The notes under the pieces were generated by a model, which had not been told where the DNA came from, ran no database searches, and saw only the letters and a list, made by a program, of their open reading frames with translations. A stretch of 64,000 nt of DNA. Origin: Selaginella moellendorffii (taxonomy: Eukaryota; Streptophyta; Lycopodiopsida; Selaginellales; Selaginellaceae). A program made the translations under genes and the position numbers. Below, piece after piece: positions 33,481-45,725 of the stretch. The DNA is taken from contig NW_003314265.1 in assembly GCF_000143415.4 (NCBI RefSeq), forward strand, positions 2,694,559-2,758,558, written 5' to 3'. The first letter of the stretch is position 1. The number at the start of each line of letters is the position of its first letter.

Positions 33481-33720
33481 AACTTCTCAACACTTCCATA
33501 TGTCATGCGTTGGTCTTTTTATGTCCCTTTTTTAGAGATTCATTTATTGCTCGTCGAGCTTGTTCCTCGAGCCCTTCATTGGGAGTTCCACTCCCGCTCT
33601 CAAATGTTCAAGTTGAAGCTTTTAGTCCAAATATGTTACTCTCGTTTGGCTTTCGCTTCAACCAGTATTATGTGGCACCTTTTCAACTCCACTTTGGGGT
33701 TTAGGGATTTGTGTCTCACA

Positions 33721-36493
33721 ACTCCACCACCCATAGACGAAGTTCAATGTCCTTATCAAATGATAAACCATTTTATAAAGTAATACCAATATATATTACC
33801 CTTTTCATCCTTAGCACCAAACCAATATTCGAAGGTTCACCATGCCTTTCCTATCCTTTGAGAAGTGTAATCTCTTCAACTTAGAGACTTATTCGATCAC
33901 TTGTGGTGGTTCTCTCCTTTTATTGGTTTAGTCCTTGCTAAACCCATTAAATACACCTTCTCTATCTCAATCCCACTATTTGTTCTCAAGTAATCTTAGC
34001 TTCTATCAACATCACTATTGCACTTTGGAATTTTTATTTTAATTTCTCAAGTCAATTTCTTGGGTATCTTCGACACTTTGCATTGCACTTATGGTGCAAA
34101 CTCCACTCCCCCATCCTAGGAAGTCCTTTACTTGAAGGCACTATTATCCTTTCTTTTATTTCATAGCACACTTGGCACGAAATTCCACGTATCCATAATT
34201 TATGCTAAGGCTATCCATAGCCCTATCATTGATCTTTGGAAATATATTTTCTTTTTTTAGAAACTAAAGCAAATAGCAATTACTTAAAAAATAAGCTGAA
34301 CACTACTTTGCCATGATTATCTTATGCAATTCTACAGTACTATATTGCATAACACCAAACTCATTTTTGAACAATTCTCAAATATTCTATTAAAATTTGT
34401 AGCATTTTTATAAAACTTTTAGTTTTTCAAGGATATATAGTCATGTTTTCTTCATTGGAAATTCTTTCAAAGATCTTCTGAATCACTATAGTTGGCCATG
34501 CCAAATTATACAAAACAAATGAAAAATGAGTATACCATTCTTGCTGTTTTGACTTAAACACATGATTGTCATGCTAAAGCGGCTTACTTTTATAAAAGAA
34601 AAATTTAAACTATAGAAAAGAAACTTCAGTCACAGGAGAAGCAACTTGAAGCTGCTAACCTGGATTCATCAACTTTCTTTTTAAGCTTCATGAGCCATTG
34701 CAATCTGCTAAGTTATTTCTTATTATTTCTAGTTTTATTGCTCATCCTGCTCAATAACCTCATTTGAGCCTTTGAGATTTTTCAAGCATTCCTAAGTCCC
34801 TCTGGAAAACTGAAAGTGTTTAAATAAACACAATGTTGATTTGCCAAATTTGATGCATTTCATGATGATGAAAGAGCCTCTCAAAGCAAATTCCCTACCT
34901 AGAAAAAAAATGTGAAGTATCAACAAAAAACATCAACAAAGAATCAATAAAATTCTATAAAATAACATTGGAATGAAAGAAGAAAGAAATGTGAGATCTT
35001 TAGAGTGTTTATCATAGCCTAGAACCTAGATAAATCAATAACTCCTCAAGGAAGAAGAAAAGAAAAGATAGCAATGCTATGGAACATACTCCATCCCTAA
35101 GATTTAATTAAGAACTCCAAACCAAAAGAATATTGAGGGGAATATTATCCTTAAATGATAATCTGATGCTGTAAATATTTAAAATCATTACCATTTATGG
35201 AAGATTTATCAATTACAAAACCTAATAAAATTCTAGTAGAGGTACGGATATGGAGAAAATAAACTATCTCATATTGGTTGTAAAGTTTTTGCATTGATTC
35301 TAGATATTAAGAAGTTTGATAAGAAGGCAATGCCACTTTATATGGTTAAATATGACAGTGTGAAGAAAGGATATCCCTTGTTCAATCCTCAATAAAATCT
35401 TAATTCCTAACCATATTAACAAGGAAGAAATCCAATTTAGATATACCATTGTGTTTCATACTTTTACTTTCAAGAAAGTAAGTATCTCCACATTGATTAG
35501 CATGGTTTTTGTTACTTCTACAGTTAACTTATTCCATCGCTAAATTACACCATTTTTTGAAATATGTTAAATTCTTTTTTATCTTTATTTTAGCACAATA
35601 TTTAGAGAATTTATGTGATAAGTATTCATTGGTAGAATTAGTCATAAAAATATATAGATTTTCCTTGGTGAATGCCTTAATCTCGGTTTGAAAAACTTCA
35701 AAAGATTTATATTTAGATTTTAGAAAAAAAAAAAACTGAAATTATCTTCAAGATATCCCATTCTATTCTCTCTTGTCAATAATTTATTTTTTTAATTTAC
35801 TTGTTGAATCCTCCCTATGATCTTAATGGATGTCATTCACATATAAGTAGTAAATTCCTTTGATAATATTGGTAGCCTTTTGAGTTGGAAAATAAGAGAT
35901 CTCCAACTCAAGAAGAATGAGCTTATAGATTACATTGGTTTTTATATTAGTCACATCATAAAGAGGATTAGGCAAAAGTTAAGAAAGAAGATTTTGATGA
36001 TGAAAGTGATATTTCAAATTTTAATCTTAGAAAGGAGTATAAGGTTAAAAATATTATTAAATCTATGCTTATCAATTCTATTATTGCAAAATTAGAATAT
36101 AGATTTGCAATTACCAACAACTTACCATAGTTCAAATTGGTGTGTTGGAATTAAAACTTTCTACTTTAAATTTTAAAGATGGAAGTGATTTATTAAAATA
36201 TTTTTCTTTAGTTCATAGGTATTTTGCTATTCTTCAAAAAGTTGGTCATGGTGTTCGTAAAGAATAGAAAAACCCAAAAGTATAACAATCTTATGATCAT
36301 TATTGAAATTGTTCAATGTTGAGAACTACAAAGGAAAAGATTAAGTTGCACTTTGAATTAGAATTAATCAAAATACTTCTTTGGTAGAGCATTTTAAGTT
36401 ATTTGAAAGGTGTTAGTGTAGTTCTCATGGTTGTAAAAAAAGTTTTGTTAAATAAAAATAAAAGCATTCAATCTCTTAATAATTTTAGTAAAT
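33721..36493. other. AT-rich decayed sequence, no gene
   Basis: No ORF above about 70 codons and no recognisable element ends. Probably old transposon DNA next to the C-family copy that begins at 36494. Confidence 0.5.
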
Positions 36494-37577
36494 TGTAGCA
36501 TTTGTGGTTTTCACCCTTTAGCCTATAGTGATTTACTATCAGAGCGGAACATAAACCCTTTGGTCACATATTCAAGAGTAGCAAAGCAAAACTCAAGTTT
36601 TACTACTTTAAGCCACTGAATAAAAGGATGGAGCTAAACTCTTAAATGTAAAACCAAGGAGTGAAGGAAGTGAAAGAACTTTTGAGCATATAATCTAACG
36701 AGTAAAAAAGTAAGAGCTTAGAAGAACATAGGAACAATCTTAGAGTATTCAACATCATAATGCCAAAATTAGTATGCAAAATGGAGCCAAGCAATGTTTA
36801 ATGTAAATTTAGCATACCAATAGCATAACATAAAGATATAAGTACTCCACCAACTAACATGGTATAAAACTTAGACGCAAAACAAAGATAAATATGCAAG
36901 CAAGAGCTAGATTATGTTTTATGTTGGTTTGCCATGTTAGAATGGTGTTAGATTGTAAATTTGGATATGGGAATAATACCATCATCTTCAAGATAATCTC
37001 TACATTCCATAAATATCCCTAACTAGCAAATTTAGACACTTTCCATAAATAGTCAATGGGATCAAATGAAACTAACACATGGGGCATGATAGCAAAAGTG
37101 TTTTGTAAACACATTAACCTATCATTTAACGAATATTTCTAACACTAACAAGTGCAAGCCAACTAATGAGTTTCTTTAATCAGGTTAAATATGCTTAATT
37201 AATAGTACTTAGAAATTTCATCCTTATGCTTTTCTAGCCAAGTGCATACGTGAAAATTAGTTTCCCAACTAACTTGGGCAAAGACTAATAAAATGTTTAA
37301 CGATATATAAGCAATTTAAGAGAAAATCCATAGAGATATAAATATAAAGGGAAAGGGCCTATAAATAATAATGCACCCTTTTTTCCAATTGGTTAAAAGT
37401 CTTAGGATATTTGAGGTTAAATGCCTTTGGGTTTGAGTAGTATTATATTACGTGATCGCCTAAAAAGTCTAAATTCAGGATCTTATACAATATTGACCTT
37501 TTGCCGTTATGGTAGTAAGGAAAAAATATCTGAAAAGGACTTGTTAAAAAATAACTTTCAATACCTACATCTTTGTT
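36494..37577 (-). repeat. C-family LTR, decayed
   Basis: It aligns along its length with 40836-41918 (TGTAGC...GTGGTTTT start; TTGTAAATTTGGATATGGG; CTATCATTTAACGAATATTT). GC positions have been replaced mostly by A or T. It is interrupted by a TRIM solo LTR at 37306-37489. Confidence 0.7.
37306..37489 (+). mobile_element. Decayed solo LTR of the tandem-TRIM family
   Basis: About 184 bp aligning end to end with the 194-bp LTR of 31522-31715, e.g. AAAGGGAAAGGGCCTATAAA versus AGAGGGAAAGGGCCCATGAA and GCCTTTGGGTTTGAGTAGTA versus GTCCTTGGGTTTGAATAGTA. Nearly all differences are C-to-T or G-to-A. No primer site follows, so it is a solo LTR. Confidence 0.75.
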
Positions 37578-40500
37578 GATGCATACTTTAATCTAAATCA
37601 CCACTAAGGAAACAACTTTAGAAAAAATTCACGGTGTTCACACTTTGTAAAAAGTGCATTAATTTAAATGAGTTAGGGGCTAAATTCTTTGTCTAATGTA
37701 AAGGCATTATAACTTAGACACCTTCAAGTCATCACTGACAAGGAAATAACCAACAAAGTTAGCCACCCTTACTATTCTAGATGTCACATAACTTACAAAA
37801 GATGATATACCCTTGTCTCCAAGTGATATAGAAAGAGAAGTCAAAGGCCCCAACTCTCCTAAACAAATAAATTAACCTATTGGTAAGGTTTATATAGACT
37901 ACTATAAAAAGGTAATTAGGGTTGTTTACACAATTATACCTTTTTTAACAGAATAAAGAATATTGAGAGAGAGGTAGGTTATATAATCAATTGAGAATAA
38001 TTATCTTATGAATAAAGATTTCACCATTTATACGAAGTGCCGAAGTTAGTCTTGACTTTATTGGCCCAAACTTGAAGAGTAATAGATGGATTTATAAACA
38101 AAAATATTTTAGAGATAACAAATTATCAATGAATAAAGTTTAGGTTAAAACACAAGAGTAATCCAATTAAGTTATCAACCGATAAATCAATATAGTAAAG
38201 GAACCACCAAGATTATAATAGTTTAAAAGCATTAGATTAACCATCTAACAAAATTTAATAGCAACTATATCATCAAAAAAACTCAATTATAAAACAACTA
38301 CTAAAGATTGTAGATAGCATGCTAAAAACTTATGAAAGATAACTCAAAGAACACAAAGTATCATTGACCAATAAAAAAAATGCTCATGAATATATCACTT
38401 CTTAATCTTAACATCTTAATCTACTTTAACAACAATCAATAGAACAAAATAAAAGTTGCAAGGGATAACAAACACTTGGTCATTTCAATCATCACACTAC
38501 CCAATTTAAATAAATCCTAGTCAACAATACTAAAGAATCAAAGTTTATTATTAATATCTCAAACCTAAGAAACTAATCTAGAACAAACCACAAAGAACAT
38601 GTGATAATACAGAAAGCTAAAAGCTATCAAAAGAGAATAATTAACCATTATAAAAGATTATCAATCATCCTATTAATATAGAGATGCATAATTATCATCA
38701 AATAAATAATCCATCATCCCGAAGAACAAAAAATTAATTCAACATCAACAATAATCAAATAAAATCATTGACAAGGATAATCAACTATCCTAGATGATAG
38801 TCAACCATCACCAATGATCGTCAGATATGAATACCAACTTAAATATTGAAACTAATGATCGAAAATGCCTTCTTAGATAACTTCTAATAAATGGAATAAT
38901 GAGCATGAAAACTCAAAAAACTAAAAGCTTGAAGAAGCTTATAACCAAGTTTCACCTAATAATGAATATGAGTCTCGCATAAACCAACTTCAATACCAAA
39001 GAAAAAATCATAATACAACCCATAATATCCTACTTAACATATCCATAAACTAAACTTCATAATGCAAAAGTGAATGAAGAATATGTCTACATCAATTCAA
39101 AAGCCAAGTAAAAAAAATTATACTCAACAAGTGATCACCAAACGATCTTTAATGAATCTATTCTTTATAGCAAAATATATAACTCACTTCATAACAAGTA
39201 CAAGAAGAATTATTAATGATCAATATAAAATCCAATAAGGATCTAACAATTCCAATAGATCCCTAAGTCTTTCTCTTATGAAGCTAGTATAATTCATGAT
39301 GAAATCACTTTTCAAAGAAAAGCCAAAGCCCAACCTCTACTAAATAATCTTGTCTAAACCACAACTATCTCAATTTGTCACTCAATTGATTTAAACGTTA
39401 TCATAATTGCTAACTAGCAAAATGTACGAATGCTAATAACATAAAGGTATAGTTAACTATCAATACCATCTTTATTAAGACTAGTGAAATTAAATATTAA
39501 TCTCCATTAAACCCAATTGTTCACCAACTATCTAAATCACTACAAATAAAAAATCCAACTTTCTTAATATACTTATGGAGATAATAACTCATTTCACTTC
39601 ACTCTGAACTCTAATAATGTCAATATTATAACATCACTTCAATATTATGAACACTGAAACAAAACTAAAAGAAAGCAAGAGTGAATCACCACTTAACACT
39701 CTTTAACAACCAAACTAACCAAGGTTGAAGATACTAAACTTAGTATCTAAGACCAATCCTTTAATAATACTCAACTATAAATAACACATAATCAAAGAGT
39801 GAATCATCACATCTAAGATTTAATGTAATCCAATACTATAGACTAAATGAAACCAAACAATATCAACAAAGGTAGAATTAATATGCCAACATGAAAAATC
39901 ATAAAATCCCAAAAATATGATCCTTTGTAATACCACTTAGTAAGCAATCCTATCACTACTTAATTATTATCAAGGAAAGCAATTATCAACAATCCTCGAT
40001 GAAGTCTACAAGTAACCACTAGTTACCAAGAAACCATTAATCATTTTTCAACTTGCCTTAATAAGACTAAATCACTAAACTTACATCATCGAGTCATATA
40101 TTTGTTCAATAGAAAAGTAATACCCTAGGTATAACATATAGGAATATGGACAAGTACAGCTACTAGAATCCAATCAAACAACAATAACACATCTAATTAA
40201 CAGCCCTAAGCATAACTGAAGAGGTTAACTATACATAATCAATACTTAGTCAAAACTAAAGTGAAAACCATAAAATAGACTCATATAGTACACAACTTCT
40301 TAATAGACAAAACTACAATATGAGTATTAACACCTCAATAACAACAATTAAATTGGACATCATTATCTTTAGTCAAGGAGCAAAGCCATCAAAACAAAGT
40401 CAAGATTAATGTGAGTTCACTACTCTTATAGAGTTTAATAAAATGTAAAATGCAACCTGCTACAAAGCATAATGCTATAGAAAAAAGGCACAAGAGTCAC

Positions 40501-40663
40501 CACTCTAGAAAAAGTGCAATAGCCATTTTTTTATGCCAACTCTAGACTCTGTCTAACCCCAAAAGTTAAAAGCTCTTTCAAACTATAAAAAATAAAATGG
40601 TTTTTAAGCAAAATAATTAACAAATCAGCCATTGGAAAAGTCTAAAATAAATTTGTGGAAAAC

Positions 40664-42430
40664 TATAGCGCATGTGATCATGGGATGAGATTTGGATATA
40701 CTGTCACCATGGATCCTTGGAACCTTGGGGGATAAAATGGGGATAAAATAGCCACTAAGGGCTCTCTCATCAAGCAATTGCCCCTTTTCCAGTTGGCTTA
40801 AGGGGAGAGAGATAAGGTGCGCTACAGTTGGTAAATGTAGCGCATGTGGTTTTGACCCTTTATCCTATGGTGATTTACCATAAGATAACACCACGAAGCG
40901 GAACCTAAACCCTCTTTGTGCTATGTGACAGATGCCATGTGTCACATGCCACATGTTCATGCCACGTGTCCATAGGAACCCGAGGTTTAGGGCCTTAGGC
41001 CACTAAACGAAGGAACGGTGCCAAACTCCCAAGCACGGAGCCAAGGAGTGACGGAACTGAACCACGGAACAACTCCTGAGCATATAGGCCAAGGAGCGAA
41101 GGGATAGGAGCCCGGAGCGACTTGGAACAGTCCTAGAGCAACCAGCATCCCAATGCCAGGACCAGCATGCAAAACGGAGCTAAACGGAGTCTGGCGCTAT
41201 TTCGGCATACCGGTGGCCTAACGCGAGGATATAGGTACTCTACCAGCTAGCATGGAATGGAACTTGGGCTTAGACCCAAGCCAGACACAGAACAAGGACA
41301 GGCACGCAAGCGGGAGCTAGACTATGCCCCTCCCCCCCCCTTGAGGAACACACACTTTGGGCTTTCACCCTAAGCCTTCTTTAGTATCAAGAGTTAGTAT
41401 CTGGGACAAGCTTGAAACTTACTAAATATGGAATGTTCCTAGATTGCAAATTTGGACACGGGACGAACACCATTGTGTTCAGGACGATTTCTACATTCTG
41501 TAGATATGCCAAATGAGCAAATCTGGACACTTTCCATAAATAGCATTTGCGACCGAAATGAGACTAACATAAAGGGCATGATAGCAAGGGTGTTTGGCAG
41601 ACACGGTAAGCTATCATGTAGCGATATTGAGGGACTAATCTCAATATGCGAGGTTCTTGTCACTAGCAAGTGCAAGACAAAACGAGACGGGAACTCCTTA
41701 CCGGGCTAAGTATGCTTAGCTAATAACACGTAGGAATTCCGTCTTTATGCTCGTCCGGTCTAAGTACACTCGAAATGCCTAGTTAACTCCACTATCACAA
41801 GAGGGACTGATAAAGGGTCTAGCAATACTGACCTCCTGCCATTGTGGCAGTAAGGTAAGAGTGTCCGTAAGGACTGGTCGACGAGTAACTTTCGATACCC
41901 GAAGTCATATTTGCGACATGGTATTAGAGAAAATGGCACGGGTTCGATTCCCATTGATTAGTGGCTACCTAAAATATAATATACCCTTGAGCAAGGTATA
42001 TTCCTACCCCTAAATTTGAAAAATCGTACGTATGGGACATCCATGCGTACGTCCTTCCTCTTGTGTGGAGTATCCACGGACGAAGGTATCCACCGTGGGA
42101 CTGCGGTACGGGTGGATGACTAGTTGCCTCACATGGAATAGCTGGTCTACACAATGGAAGAATTGGTAGATTTAGTGCGGAAATGGAGGTGCTGATTCCC
42201 CTTGGCTCAATAGGGGTTGTTAGTCAATAGTCAATGAGGACATTGACATCTCTGAAGGGGGGGTGAGTGTAGCGCATGTGATCATGGGATGAGATTTGGA
42301 TATACTGTCACCGTGGATCCTTGGAACCTTGGGGGATAAAATGGGGATAAAATAGCCACTAAGGGCTCTCTCATCAAGCAATTGCCCCTTTTCCAATTGG
42401 TTTAAGGGGAGAGAGATAAGATGCGCTACA
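40664..42430 (+). mobile_element. TRIM family B, copy split by a solo LTR
   Basis: Two 163-bp LTRs (40664-40826 and 42268-42430) start TRTAGCGCATGTGATCATGG and end GCGCTACA. The TSD AAAAC flanks the whole (40659-40663; 42431-42435). The internal region begins GTTGGTA at 40827 and resumes at 41919 (TGGTATTAGAG, primer site for tRNA-iMet). It ends in the polypurine tract GAAGGGGGGGTGAG (42254-42267) right before the 3' LTR. A 1.08 kb C-family solo LTR interrupts it within the primer site. Without that insert it is about 0.68 kb. Confidence 0.9.
40836..41918 (-). mobile_element. Solo LTR of C family
   Basis: About 1,083 bp matching the reverse complement of 45726-46788. Ends TGTAGCGCATGTGG and TTTGCGACA. 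The target TGGTA is duplicated (40829-40833 and 41919-41923), with two extra A (40834-40835) at one end. Those two bases equal the complement of the TT that separates the LTR from the primer site at 46789-46790, as if the terminus had not been trimmed. Confidence 0.85.
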
Positions 42431-43926
42431 AAAACTTCCATCCTAGAGAAAGAATAACTTTTTGTCCAAGAATGCAAATTCTCAAGACTCTTTTACCTGT
42501 AACTTAATATAAGTTCACCTTAACATAAATTCTTATGATCCATTAGTATGCCTAAACATCTAACATCATACCCTTATTTCAACCAACATTCACGAATAAT
42601 AATAAATACCCAAAAATATGATCATAAATACTATATCTTTGGATATCTATATCACATTAACACTTTCTTCAATCATCTTAAAAATCAAATGTAAAGCCAA
42701 AACATTAACAAAAAAAAAATGATATGAAAAATCAAGCTTCAAGGAAAACTCCTTATCATTCGACATATCAAGCCACTTCCATTAACACAAATGTTAACAA
42801 TGCCAATATCTCAAATACACATTTTTTTCCATCTAATAATCTATTCCATGTGTTAACAGATAAACTAACAAGCTATAGCAAATGAATGTTACAACTTTTT
42901 CAAAATTCAATAAGCAAACTCTCAAAAAACCAAGGTACCAACACTAATTTAGCATATAATGAACTACCATCAAGAACCAAGTTAAAGCTACTACAATGCT
43001 ACTATGTGCAAATAGATTAGCATTACTATCAACCACTTTAAGGTTGATTATCATTTGACCAAGCAACTTCATAAACACACTACTTATAATTATAAGGGTA
43101 TAATATAAAAATCACAATGACTTGATCATCAATTGAGAAATACTATGAGCAATACTCATGTCACTACTACAAAGATTTATATGAGTATCAAGTGCCAACT
43201 CAATTCAACAAAATGCAATATAAATGTCATATTCACAGATAAAAATTTATAACACTTAACACCATAAACTTTATTCATGATATAGATAAGTTTATATCAC
43301 TCTCTTTCTGACAAAACTTAAAATAAATCCAACACCAAGCTACTCAAGGAAAAATAATAAAGTTTATCAAAAAACAATTTAAGCATTGCAACCCAAACCT
43401 TTTAATAGCAAGCTTAAGCAAAATGGTTTAGCGCTTCACCACTATCCATCTCATAACTCACCACTTGTAAGACCATAATAACTAACATAGATTAAATAGG
43501 AATTCTCAATTGCATGATATGAATACAAGCAATGAAATCACACTTCGTTGCCAAATTATCTCTCCCAAAAGAGTAAATGATTTACATGTTTGATCCTTAT
43601 CCCTAATAACTTTCTATTTGGTCTCATCTTGACTTAACCTCAAGCTCGCATTTACAATTCACTTTAAGAAAAGTTTATAAGAGAGTATAGTAATGACTAC
43701 TTAAACTAATAGACTAATCCCTATATTTTAATTGATCCACTCATAATCATATCTAGGAAAGATCTTCTAGTGTCATACTAAACAACTATGGATTAACCTA
43801 TTCACCACTCATAGCAAACCTAGGGAAGGTTTACTTTTACCCATAATATATATAACAACTTATATGATATGCTAACATTAATCTTGTCAACTCAAAGCAT
43901 AACCTTAAGTTACTAATATGCCTCAC

Positions 43927-44844
43927 TATAGCGCACTTGAATTTGGAGCCGAACTCCAAGCCTGTTGCGTTACAAAACGAGGGTCTGGTACAATCCCATG
44001 AGCACCAGCTCCCCGTATCTAGCACCTTCACGCAAAATGGTGTCAGATGGAGTCTGGCACAATTTTGGCATATCAGTGGCCTAATGCGAGGAGAAGGGTA
44101 CCCCACCAACTAGAGCAGCGTGGAGCTTAGGCTTAGACCTAAGCCAGATGCAGAACAAGGAGCAACACAGCCTAGCAGGAGCCAAACTAATGTCTCAGGT
44201 GGTTAGACATGCATTCGAACCACTACCCCTACTATACATTTGGAACCCCCCACATCCCCCCCTGAGGAATACACGCTTTGGGCTTTCACCCCAAGCCTCC
44301 CTTAATACCAGGAGTTAGTCTCTGGGACAAGCTCAAAACTTATTAAATATGGAATGGCGCTAAATTATGAATTTGGACATGGGACAAACACCATTGTGTT
44401 TATGCCAATCTCTACATTCCGTAGATATGCCAAATGAACAAATCTAGACACTTTCCATAATTAGCATTTAGGACCAGAATGAGACTAACACAAAGGGCGT
44501 GATAGTAAAGGTGTTTGGCAGACACGGTAAGCTATCATCTAACGAATATTGAGGAACTAGTCTTAATATCGCAGGGGTTCCCAACACTAGCAAGTGCAAA
44601 TCAGCATCATGAGTTTCTCGTCACCGTGTCAAGTATGCTTGACTTAATGACAACTTAGGATTTCCTTCCTTAGTGCCCTTTTGGTCTAAGTGTACATGTG
44701 CTGACCATTTTCTCAACTAGCTTGGGTGGAGACCATAAAGGGAACCAACAGTATCGACCTCTTGCCATCGTGGCAGTAAGGAGAGAGTGTCTGTAAGGAC
44801 TAGCCGACAAATATCTTTCAATACCCAAAGTCACATTTGCGACA
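43927..44844 (-). repeat. C-family LTR (5' LTR of minus copy), internally shortened
   Basis: Aligns with 40836-41918 but about 150 bp near its 3' end is missing (TATAGCGCA runs directly to GAATTTGGAGCC). It ends TTTGCGACA at 44844 and is followed by CTCTCCCCCCC, which on the minus strand is a purine tract before an LTR start. Confidence 0.75.
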
Positions 44845-44855
44845 CTCTCCCCCCC

Positions 44856-45529
44856 TGTAACGCACCTTATCTCTCTCCCCTTAAGCCAATTGGAAAAAGG
44901 GCAATTGCTTGATGAGAGAGCCCTTAGTGGCTATTTTATCCCCATTTATCCCCCAAGGTTCCAAGGATCCACGGTGACAGTATATCCAAATCTCATCCCA
45001 TGATCACATGCGCTACACTCACCCCCCCTTCAGAGATGTCAATGTCCTCATTGATTATTGACTAACAACCCCTACTGAGCCAAGGGGAACCAACACCTCC
45101 ATTTCCGCACTCAATCTACCAATCCTTCCATTATGTAGACCAGCTATTCCATGTGAGGCAACTAGTCATCCACCCGTACCGCAGTCCCACGGTGGATACC
45201 TTCGTCCGTGGATACTCCACACAAGAGGAAGGACATACGCATGGATGCCCAATACGTACGATTTCAAATTTAGGGGTAGGAATATACCTTGCTCAAGGGT
45301 ATATTATACTTTTAAGTAGCCACTAATCAATGGGAATCAAACCCGTGCCATTTTCTCTGATACCAACTGTAGCGCACCTTATCTCTCTCCCCTTAAGCCA
45401 ACTGAAAAAGGGGCAATTGCTTGATGAGAGAGCCCTTAGTGGCTATTTTATCCCCATTTATCCCCCAAGGTTCCAAGGATCCATGGTGACAGTATATCCA
45501 AATCTCATCCCATGATCACATGCGCTACA
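44856..45529 (-). mobile_element. TRIM family B, complete copy
   Basis: Minus-strand element of 674 bp: LTRs 45368-45529 (5') and 44856-45017 (3'), 162 bp each; primer site TGGTATCAGAG on the minus strand at 45355-45365; polypurine tract GAAGGGGGGGTGAG (minus strand) just inside the 3' LTR at 45018-45031. Flanks CCCCC and CGCCC differ by one base as a possible TSD. It codes for nothing and matches the copy at 40664-42430. Confidence 0.9.
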
Positions 45530-45725
45530 CGCCCTTAGGGAAGATCGATGTCCTCGTCGATGTATACTCGAGTCCAGCAAACCGTCAAGGAAACAACTCC
45601 AAAAGTTAACGAAAAGCACACTATGTGGGAAACACACCAACTTAAATGAGTTATGAAATAACTTCTCCTCTACGTCCAAAGATGTTAAAACTTAGACACC
45701 CTCTAGCCGTCATTGACAAGGAAAT
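45530..45725. other. Fragment of C-family internal region
   Basis: About 200 bp sharing text with 37545-37745 (e.g. AGGAAACAACT..., ACTTAGACACCYTC...TGACAAGGAAAT). It separates the minus and plus C copies. Confidence 0.5.

Larger units (their letters stand above)
31246..33720 (-). mobile_element. D-family long LTR, interrupted by a tandem TRIM
   Basis: Its reverse complement matches 48342-49999: it starts TGTAAGTGACTAAAT and ends TTTGTGTCTCACA, with the middle text TTCACCAAACTACC and TACCTAGCAG-like segments shared. Without the TRIM at 31522-32513 and one TSD it is about 1.48 kb. It contains a minisatellite (33252-33480). No matching TSD was found at its ends (TACAG left, ACTCC right), so it is rearranged or part of a larger element. 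Confidence 0.7.
36494..44844 (-). mobile_element. C-family LTR retroelement, minus-strand copy, heavily decayed
   Basis: Read on the minus strand: 5' LTR 44844-43927, internal region from 43926 down to about 37578, 3' LTR about 37577-36494. The internal region 42431-43926 is the decayed reverse complement of 46900-48340, and 40540-40663 plus 42431-42560 match 63753-64000 in reverse complement, so both C copies share the same non-coding interior. No gag/pol ORF is visible. The internal length, after removing nested insertions, is about 4.6 kb; with long LTRs this fits a large non-autonomous (LARD-like) element or one too decayed to show genes. Confidence 0.65.

Noticed and set aside
40900-40970. 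CATGCCAC/CATGTGTCACATGCC words as further copies of the palindrome
   Set aside because: They occur within the C LTR, lack the AATGGCRTG half-site and do not form the 22-24 bp inverted structure.
44845-44855. C-rich tract next to the C LTR as proof of a 3' LTR
   Set aside because: On the minus strand it looks like a polypurine tract, but the sequence on the LTR's other side is clearly post-primer internal DNA, so this LTR acts as a 5' LTR; a tandem arrangement is possible but not proven.
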